A stretch of DNA of 64,000 nt from Oegoconia quadripuncta (taxonomy: Eukaryota > Arthropoda > Insecta > Lepidoptera > Autostichidae): contig OX438743.1 in NCBI GenBank assembly GCA_949316235.1, forward strand, positions 40,703,242 to 40,767,241, written 5' to 3'. The translations under genes were made by a program, and so were the position numbers. Shown in pieces: positions 48,001 to 58,900 of the stretch; position 1 is the first letter of the stretch; each line of letters starts with the position of its first letter. The notes beneath the pieces are model-generated. The model did not search any database. It was not told where the DNA came from and worked only from the letters and a program-made list of their open reading frames with translations.

Positions 48001-51000
48001 ACGAGTTAACCGTGGAAACAACTTCAAGTATTAAACTTTTAATATTTGGAACACCCAAACGGTTATGTTTGGGATATTTTTGACCACCCCATTTGGGATA
48101 GAGGTCGTTGAAATTTAATTAGTGTAATTCCTGTTTACTGGTGCCTCGACTCCTGATTACGGACAACTTTTCACTAGGAATTATTAGAAACAGGAATCCA
48201 GCTAAAAATTGTTGGAATTCCGTACTAAAGGTGGTTTCAGAATGGTTTACTTTATTTATTTATTTAACACTTTATTGCATATACCCGTGTAACGGTTAAG
48301 TGTAGTCATATTTTAAGGGCTTGTTCTACCCATCAATACGAACAACTTTTACTATGGGGGCAACTTCGAAATCGCGAAAAAAAAATGAGCTGTTCCATAG
48401 AAAATTTCAATAACCTCCCGATGCAATGTATGAAACAGCTGATTTTTTTTTCGCGATTTCGAAGTTGCCCCCATAGTAAAAGTTGTTCGTATTGATGGGT
48501 AGAACAAGCCCTTAAAATATGACTACACTTAACCGTTACATCCTGTATAAGTATACAAACATACATTGAACAAACATAGGACAGAAATTACAATACACAA
48601 AAGGCGTATCTCCGTAAACCCTCGGAAGGAAAAACGAATTTAAAGTTTTTTTATTGCAGACAAAGAGCGATATTTAAAATATAGAACAATAAATTAACAA
48701 AACATCACTGTTATACGTATGAACGGGTATTCGAAATTTTTTGAACGAATTCGTCTAAGGTTCCTTGGTGAATCAAGAGTAGAGACGCCAGTTAATGGGA
48801 ATTACACGAATTCAAATTCACCCTATATTGAACCACTTATTAATGACGCCGACAATACAATTTACAGCAAGGCTGGTATACCTTCTAAAGATAGCGTCCA
48901 GTGCCATCGACTGTCCAGAACTTGTGTCAAAGATCTCGGTAAGAGCCCCAACCAGAATCCTTAGGTTCAACCCGCTTTTGGATCTCCCACCGTGCTCCAC
49001 CAACTACAGGCAGAATGCGTTTGTGCAGCGAGCGAGTAAGAATTTTAATTTACTTAGCAACGAGTTTGACTTGGACCTATTTTGTACTAGCGTTACATCG
49101 GCAAGGAACACATTGAGTAGACGTTTTTTTTTTGGCCAGAAAGTAACCTAATACTGCTGTGACCCGGTTGTTTTTTGGATTGGCGATGCAAGGATATCCT
49201 ATCTATAGATTGTTTATAATTAGATAAATTTTTCCAACCGTTCTCTGATTGCAATGTATAGTTTTTTTATTTTTTATTAAGTTTAAGTAGGTTCTATCAG
49301 TGGAAACCACTAATTGGCTTTCAGTTTCTTAGTTTAAGTGATAATTTGTAAAACAGCTGTTTTCCCAAGAAAAAAAAAAAGAAAAAAAAAGAAAAAGGCA
49401 GTTTAAAATCACACGCTGTATTATAGGGAGTCAGTTGACTTTGATGGATGGACGGAATCCAACCTGATGATATTTCATTTACTAGCTACGATATACGTCA
49501 TCATCGCCATACCATGACATCTAATCTGGGCAATTAACAGCCAAAGTTCTAATATGCCGCGACGAAATGAATAATGTCTACGGAGTTAAAGCCTCATGCT
49601 TTCATTGCTTACTTAACTTCAACTTCAAGCATTTATTTCAATGTAAGATACACGATATCATTTGTTGAAAGTCAATTTAAATCTACTGCAAATAAAAAAA
49701 GTTTATTGCATTTCTCTGTCAGTCGGTATGTCCAAGCTACCACCGCTTCGGAAAGGGAAATCATCTGTGGGAAAAGAAGCGGCGCAAGAAACACACAGGA
49801 TCATTGTCCTTTTTTTTTTAAATAAAGTAAATAAAGCTGGTCGAAGTACAGTTAGGTCGAGGTAAGGTACAGTTAAGCAATGTCTGGTGCGCTCAGTCCT
49901 CAGATAGGTGGCCTTTAATTTGCATCTTCATACAAGTGTTTCCGTACCAGAGGGCACGTCAAATAATAGAACCCAGTTATATGAAACAGGCAGTCATTAA
50001 GCCAAGAAGGTGGCCTGCAGAGACGGCTTAATAACACTGTCGGGTATTCCGACTCAAATCTACCAATCCACACTGATTCAAACTCTCTCCTAATGAGAGG
50101 AGCTATGTTTTTTTTATGTTGCTTATTGGTACTTGACTTCAATCACACCTGATGTTAAGTGAAGATGAGGTCGAAGGTGGAAGCGTACTGACCCGAAATC
50201 CCAACACATTTGGGGGACTGGCTATCTTATCTCGGACAACCAGAACACAACAATGCTATTAACATTGCTGCTTGACGGCAGATTTAGATAAGATGGTGGT
50301 AGCTAGCCAGGCGGACATTTTGAAATGCCCTACCACAAACCAAATCGAGTACTTAAACATGTACCCCGCTGGGGATCGAACCCGCGACCTCCTAATCGTA
50401 AACCCAATGTTGTTTACATTGAGCCACGGAGGCGTTTAGCTATGTGGCTCAGCTGTAACGTAAGACTATTAGATGTGAACAAACCTCTTCCTCTCCGTCG
50501 CCTCCTCAAGGATCTCCTTAATTTTCTCAGCTTTAGCGTCCTCCAGCATGACCTTCCCGAGCTCGTGGCGCACATAGTACCACAGCTCCTTGCTGTTGGA
50601 GTATATCCTGCGGCGGAGCGCCTCGTACTCCTCGGAGGGACCCTGGGCCATCTCGAGCAACGCGCCGGCATCGAAGTCATTCAAATTACCATTCTTTCTG
50701 CAAATAAAATTAATAATTGTACTGGAATCCGGTGTGAAGGATGAGAGATAGTTATTTTTTTTTAAATCGTATATTACTGCCATTGTAGCCCCGAACAGCT
50801 GAATCGATTTGAAGCAGTGCTGCTTTCCGAAAGCTAGTGTTCGCGAGATGGTTCTCAGCCATGTTTGATGGTTTCAAAGACATTTAGCAATTGGCTTGTT
50901 TACCTAGATAATTTGATTATTGATTTGTAAAATGTAAGCAAGTGAGACTATAAATACTATCATCAAAATATGTTAAGTATTAGTTCTTTTGTCTTGTGTT

Positions 51001-54000
51001 GAGTGAGATAATATGTAAATTCACGTTTCACCGCAAAAATACCAACAACATAATGATATAGTATATTATATGTTTGTGATTATTCTATAACTAATGACAA
51101 TCATTCTATAACAGACGATAAACAGCTTGTCTTGGAAAGCAATCTTTAATTTCCTCGAACTTCGTCCTATGTATGGGGATCCACCTCCAACCTATACTAC
51201 ATACATACATAAAGTCACGCCTGTTTCCCGTAGGGATAGACAGAGATCACAGACTTACACTTGCTACGAGCCTGACACACCTCTTTTGCTTCATTCACTC
51301 TCATAAGGTTGTTCATACATGCTCGTTGGTTTAGGGTACTCTTAACGTGGCCTTTCTTTAAGACTTCCCCGATTGAATCATGGTACGTTCGCCGTGGTCT
51401 TCCCCTACCAGCACTACTATCCACATTCGCTTCGTATATCTCTTTCGTTAGTTTTCTTTAATTCATCCTCTCTACATGTCCAAACCAGCATACCTTTTTC
51501 AATCTTTGCCACTACGTCTTCTTTCCCTATTTACACTATTACTGATTCTTCAAAGTCACCACGCACTCCTTCGGAATACTCCTCAGTGTAATCTGTTATT
51601 CCTCTATGGTGTAATATAAGTAGAACATGTTCCGGATAAATAGGCGACACAAGTGGGAAGAGGCGGTGCGGTGGGGGCAGAGGACGCTTCCCGACGGTCA
51701 CTTCGTGAGTGCCGGGCGAACAGTCGGGGTTAGCACGTCATGAGACTCGCGCGAACAGAACACAATTACGTGCGCCCGCAGCTCAAACACTTACCCGCCG
51801 TCTTTGTACTGTTATTCGTTTTCTGAGAAATTGGTATCTATAGATTTGTTTACTTCAGTTGGATATGGTGTGAGATAAGAAGAAATTCAATTGTCGTAAA
51901 TTGGATACATATTGGTTTTGATGTCTTTGATTTCGAGGAATAATATTAAAATATCGGTAGGCCAGGATCGACGGATAAGTTTGAGAATCATAATATTATG
52001 TAGAAATAAAAATTGTTTTTTTTTTTTTATTCGCCTAATACCTCTATTACAAATAAACTATATTTGTGAATGACTCAAAATCAGTGAGGGTGATTTGTTT
52101 CTATCTACCGATATTAATTAATTTTTTTTTTTTATGGCCTTTGTTATCGTGCCATATTGACAATAAATTCTGCCAATGACAACGTAGAGGAAAAGTCACG
52201 GGAAAGAATGACCGGTTTAATGAGTCCTCGTTTTATTCGATCGGTTATTAATTATTATCTTCACCCTTCACCGTCTAGAACAAATAAATAAGTAAATATT
52301 ATTACACATAAAAATAGAACAATCACAGTGACATAGCACAGTGACATAGCACAGACAGACAAATGACAAAACGCACAATTTAGACATTTATAAATTATTT
52401 TCAAATAGGTAAGTAGGTAGTAGGCAAATGTCATGATTTCGGCTGTGTTACCCACACATTCTTGTTATTGGTATTCATTTGTATTCATGTTAAAATTTAA
52501 TAGGTTAACAACTTTTTAAGAAAAAAGTATTAAAAAATCCCGGAAGTTTACGTGTGTCTTATAGATTTGATATAGGCAAAGATACGAACAAAAAAGATAT
52601 TTTTTCGTGGATGCGATGTCGACATCCCTACAACCGTCTCGCGCTCAACTTTCCTGAATCGGCGCTAGTATGGAAGATGTTCTACTTACTCGGGGCCGCG
52701 CGCTGGTTTTAGTTTACTTTTAGTGGTTTTAGTTTACTTGGTGTACATCCGAATCGACACCATTATAATGCATGTTAAGTTTTAGTTGTTTTTTCTTGTT
52801 TAATATCAAGCATATAATTGTTTTGTCTTGTATAATATCATGCATATTAAGTTCTAGTCGATTTGTATTGTGTTGATGCGTTTCGTTATTTTGAAAATTT
52901 GTGATATTTTTGTTAAGTGGTGCTGCTTGTTTTTTGCGATGCCCCCATGGGCTTGTCTTAATGCACATTTTCACTTTTTGTAACATCTATGGTACCATGT
53001 GGCAAGCGAATAAATAATCGAAAAATACAGACGACCGATTTAGTGACCCTGTCAGCGAAACCAACGGTTGCGGGTTCGAATCCCGTGACGGGTAAATGTT
53101 TGTGTGATGAAAATGAACATTTATTCCTGAGTCATGGATGTTTATATAAATATTTATGTATATTTATCCGTTATCTAGTAGCCATAGTACAAGCTTTGCT
53201 TAGTTTGGGACTAGATGATTGGTGTAAGTGTCCGAAATATTTATTATTAAATTAAATACAGGTAAAAATGTGAAGTCGCCAGTTCGCACTGTAAATGCTG
53301 TGCTTATTATCGATGGCGCCGTTAAGTCGGACGGAAATATCGCCGCCGCCATTTGTCGATAAATATGGAACCGCCCTAAACCCTATATTTGATGTAGAAA
53401 GTGTCATCGTTATCTTTAAGAACCTGCCACCCTGTGAACTGTTTGCTCACCATAATCTTATCTATTCAAAAAGTACAAACGAGAATGAACTGCCTCCGGG
53501 ACTCGGTGTGAGCGACATAAAGTGTACAAATCGGATCGCGGGTTCGATTTCCATCGGGGTAAATGTTTAGATTCGGTTTGGTTGGTGGTACACTTCTAAA
53601 TGACCTACCACCATTTAATCTAAGTCTGCCGTCGAGCAAAAATATTGATAGCATTATTGTTGTGTTCAGGCTGTTAGATGAGACAGTTGGGGATTCCGGA
53701 TGAGCGCGCTTCCACCTTCGACCTCATCTTTACTTAACATCGGGTATGATTGAAGTCAAAGCAATATACCGGAGTTTTTTTATCGTAAGGAAAACAATAG
53801 AGCATATTCTTCTTCTTCAATTCAAGAGCTATGCTCTTGTCGGTGGAGTAATGTTTAGTTATTAGTTTAATTATTTTTTTTTAAACATTAAACCATAATG
53901 ATGCGTTGTGTCATTTGACGGTCGCGTTTGTAGGTTATTCCACAAAATTACATCATTCATCATAAAATAAAAAAAAACTTAGAGAAAATATGAGTTCCAA

Positions 54001-55915
54001 ATAAATTTCACAAAATTACGAATCCCACCAGTCGCATATTAATCTCCGCCCGGCGCGTGGGTGATTGATAATAATAGTTTTGAAAAAAAAAACTACCAAT
54101 GCCAATGGTGTCGATTCGGATGTACACCAACTAAACTAAACTAAAACCAGTTTTGGAGTGGTGCCGTCGCATCGTACTGTTCCAGGGAGAAAGAGACAGT
54201 ACTACTTTAAAACTGGTTTAAGTTTAGTTGGTGCACATCCGAATCAACACCAATAACTTCTATTTCACTTACCTAATATGCCCTATTTTTTTTCTTTACC
54301 TTAAAAATCTTATCCGAAATGTTCGAAACGGTTTAATTGACTTGCACGGCTAATAACCTGTCTCTCGTTTAGTCTTTAATGTAAAAAATCGCACTCAAAT
54401 CTGACCTCGCATTACTGACATACAGGGTGTCCCTGGAAGTATGGATCAAATCGAACAGGGGCATGGGGAAGGTCATTCGCAAACTTTTTAACCCTATGAA
54501 TGTCGGTGCCATTTTTGACGGTTCAAAAGTTATGATCAATTTTTTACATTTTCATATTATCGAATAGTGCTTATACAAAAATTTTTTTTAAAAGAAAACT
54601 AGCAAAGCTATCAGCTTAATTTTTTAATTAAAAATAATTAATTTTTTTTTTTTCTTATTTTTTTTTTATTTTTTTTTTATTTATTTTTTTTCAGCTTAAG
54701 TTTGGGAATGACCTTCCCCATGCCCCTGTTCGATTTGATCCATACTTCCAGGGACACCCTGTATATCCGGACCAAAAACTGCACACACATACAACGGCGC
54801 CAACAATCCGTCGTTTTTTGTCGGGTGTTAAAAAGAACAATTCATAGACAGGACAATAGCATCTACGACACTTGACGTCACTGCATTAATAATGAGCAGT
54901 GTAGTCGACAAGACATCAATAATTCAATCAATCAATCAATCAAATACTCTTTATTGCACAATTAACAAAAGCTACATGAAGAATACAGCGTACATCATTA
55001 ATCGCACAAAAAGGCAGCCTTATCGCTAACAGCGATCTCTTCCAGGCAAACCTTAGGGTAAAGATACAAGCTACCAGTAGGTGAGGTTTGCACAAATAGT
55101 AGCAATACGGGTATATTTTATAGTTGGTAAAAAATATAACGTAAAGATAAAAATACATAAACTAAGCCTACCAACTATAACTAGATAATTTAACTGCACT
55201 TAAACATATAATATATTATTGACTACATAACACACACAAATTTATATATATACATATATATATATTAAATATATAAATATATAATATTAAATATATATAC
55301 ATATATAAAAAATAATAATAATTAAATAAAAATACATGCCATTTGTCTGCTCAGAAATAACTTAGAAATCATATTGACAACCACGGAGAAGATAAGAGGA
55401 GTTTCAATGATTTTTTTTTTTCTTTGATAATAATTAAATTCCTATTCACACTGAAATATACAGAGTTCCTATATAAAAATATTAAACGCCTTTGAATATT
55501 AATGACGCTGACTGCATAAAAAAAACTAGAATCAAATGATTAACTGCGAGCGTAGAACACTGTCCTGGGTCTTAGGCCCGTATTAATAAACCATTCTCAA
55601 GATTGAGAACAGTCTTGTGACCGGTCTCAAGTAAACGTGTTGATTAATAGACCTAACTTGAGACCTGAAAAGGACGTGCATACTCAAGCAGTACTCACTT
55701 GAGAGGCGCGCGTATTAATAAACGAAACTCAAGACTACGATGAAGCGATTACTTTGAGAAGTGATCTCAGCTGAGTAGACCTCAAGATTGGTTTATAAAC
55801 TAGCACGGAGCTTGAGACAGCGTCAGGTTAAATAGGCATCTTCTGGGAAAGCTCGTTCCATCGTAGACCTTATCTCGACATTAGTCCAGATTAAGGTCAA
55901 GAGCGATCCCATTCT

Positions 55916-55952
<37 letters not shown>

Positions 55953-58900
55953 GCTTAAGACGCATCTCGGTAGATATAGCCTCAAGACTAGTATTGAGAT
56001 TGGTTTATTAATACGGGCCTTAGTGTCGCATACCTAACGGTGTACAGCAACGGTTGCCAATTTTTTGACAATCCTCAGATTGGAATTAACAAAAAAGTGA
56101 TTGTCCTTTGTAGTTTCAATATTTTCATGTCTGAGACCCGCCTAACGCTTTGGGAATTGTTATCGTTCATGACGTCAAGGCACTGTCCGTCCTAGTCATA
56201 TCGTAACGCAATGACAAGGACAGACCGTGCATTGCTACCGCTATGGCTTTGAGTTAGGCGGTAGAGCCCCGGATCTGTTTAAGTAGCGGCGTGGCGGGGG
56301 ATGCGGTTATGATGACTCCGGACGGACCACCATATGGGAACCGCTGTTTTACAGGATACATTTAATTAAATTCCACCTTCGGACCACCAGAGGCGAGTTT
56401 GTCAATATTTTGCCTCATCATCATCAGCCCGTAAATATCCCACTGCAGGGATACCTTCCCTCGTATATGAGGGAGTATGTGCCGCATTCCACCACGCTGG
56501 CCCAATGCGGGTTGGGGACTTCACATGCCTTTGAATTTTTATTTCTCAGGCATGCAGGTTTCCTCACGATGTTGTCCTTCACCGTTTAAGAGCAGTTGGA
56601 TAAATGCACATAAGTAATCAAATTGAATTTAAAAACTCATTGGAACAAGGCCTGCCTGGGAATCGAACCCGGACCTCCCAAATTGGGAGACTGCGTCTTA
56701 ACCGCTGAGCCACCGGCGCTCCTGTTTTGCCTATTCGCATAAAAAGCGACCCAAGTATGGAGCCTTTCATCGTTAGTTTTCGTCAAATGTTACAATATCA
56801 CGATCATCAAATTTAGAAGGAATACACATGAGATTCGTCAATCGTAAAAAAGATAATTATGAAAATAACAGATAAACAAAGAGCAACATGGAAGACTCAC
56901 CCTGAAGACTTCCTAATCTGCGCGATGAGACTACTGTGCTGCTGTTTGAGCGCCTCCAGCTGTGATGACACCCGCCGCAGTCTCTCTTGGAATTCCACCG
57001 CGTCCTCTGTAGTGCTATTGCATCTGGAATAAACATATCATTTAACAACAGAAGTTTATAGGCGTGCAACTTGACAGTGAGCTGTGGTGCTGAGTGAGAG
57101 GAGCGAGGGAAACGAAAGTAAGCATCGACTGATCCAATTCTATTACCCCCGAGCAGTCACTGTACATACTCCAGCCAACTATTTGTATGTTGAATACAGA
57201 CATGTTGTACTTTTAGTTGTTATGTTGTTGCTTAGTTTGGAACTAGATGGCGCTGTGTGTGTGTGTGTGTAAAGATATTTATTTATTTATGAATGTAATA
57301 GAACGAAATACCTAGCACCTGTTGGTGCAGTGCTATTGAAACTGGTTAACACAAATGGTCCACCATATCAGCCACAGGCCGTCCACGAACGACAGGCTGG
57401 ATGCCGTCTGCATCCGGCGGCTTCCCGCAATCCTTATTAGGTCTTCTCTCCAATTTGCCAGTGGACGTCTCACGGTGTGCTTGCCGGTCCGTAATCACTA
57501 CTCTAGAACCTTAATGCCCCAATAGCCATGACTTCCTTATGTGCTCTGCCCTTTGCCACTTCAACTCCCTAATCCGCTGAGCTATGTTGGTGCCTTTCGT
57601 TCTTTCTATGGATTTCTTCATTCAATCTCCTGTCCATAGCTCATTGTGTGACTTTGGAGCTTTCTTAAGAGGTCCATAGTTACTGATGGTCATTGAAATC
57701 ACGTCATATAGCTGCACTGTCTGCTTAGCTTATAGCTCAAGTTTTAAACTGTATAACATTATTACTTATATCCCTTAGTTGCTTATATTTACATTTAAGA
57801 ATATTTTTATGCATGATCAGAATCTTGAATCCCTTGTTCTGCTACTGAAATATCTGCCCTGGAATCCTTTCTTTCCTGGAATTAGCCTAACCCGGTGAGC
57901 ATGCATATCTTCGGCGTTTTTATGAGTCAAGAAATTTTATGAAAAATCAAGGAGGTTGTCATTTATAAGTGGCTAACTGGCAGCCCCTGTTACAGACAGC
58001 CCCTGTGCTGAGCGTGTGCATGGAGGTAGAAGAAACAGCCGCCCATGTCATATTAGTATGTCGAGGTGTGGCAGTATACAGGACACAACACCTCGGGACA
58101 CTGGGGTTACTTCCAGAAGTCGTTGGCAACATCAAGGGTCTGTTAGACTTCTTGGAGGAATTAGGTTGACAAGAGAAGTGTCAACAACCCAACACGTAAA
58201 ATAGGCGCAAAACAGCGTCAGTTGCTGAAATCCAGACCGCGAAAACCTATAGGTTGGCATAGACCACATAATCCACAGACGCCTAATGTTTGATTTACTG
58301 TACCGAATTATGCTGTCAACCAGCTGAAGTATGAGGGAGGTGGGGTACTGCATTCCGATGAACCCTATTACCAAGGTTGTTATTCACGTGACCTTGACAG
58401 GGTCAAATAGAGTGGAATAAACCGACAGAACAGAGGATCTATTACGTAAGTCAAACGATGAGTCCATCGTAAACGATTATTACGATCATCGACGTCAAAC
58501 TCGCGAAATCATTACGCATTTCAAACGATTACGAATGCGAGTGTCATCGGTACGATTGACGATGAATGAATGATCTCTCATACAAAAGTAATGACATCGG
58601 CATTACCTATGCACATCGTATACGATTCAAACGTTAACGATAAAGGTGAGTCGGGGCTTACCACAATCGTATTCGTATTCACTATTGGTACTAAGAATTC
58701 TTATGATTCTTTTGTTATTGCAAAAAAATATTATTTCAAAAACGTGTTTTACGTTTATTAGTTAAGCTGCTGCTCCTACTAATAATTTGTAGAACAAATA
58801 CCTTTTCCAAAAAGTGAATATTTCGACAAATAACCTACTATTATAAAATTATTTTTATTACATGATGATGTATGAGTCATGTAGATGATCGAAGCATGTA

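Noticed and set aside
55921..55950. Poly-A run as a processed pseudogene tail
   Set aside because: It lies inside a MITE with its own terminal repeats and no coding sequence precedes it.
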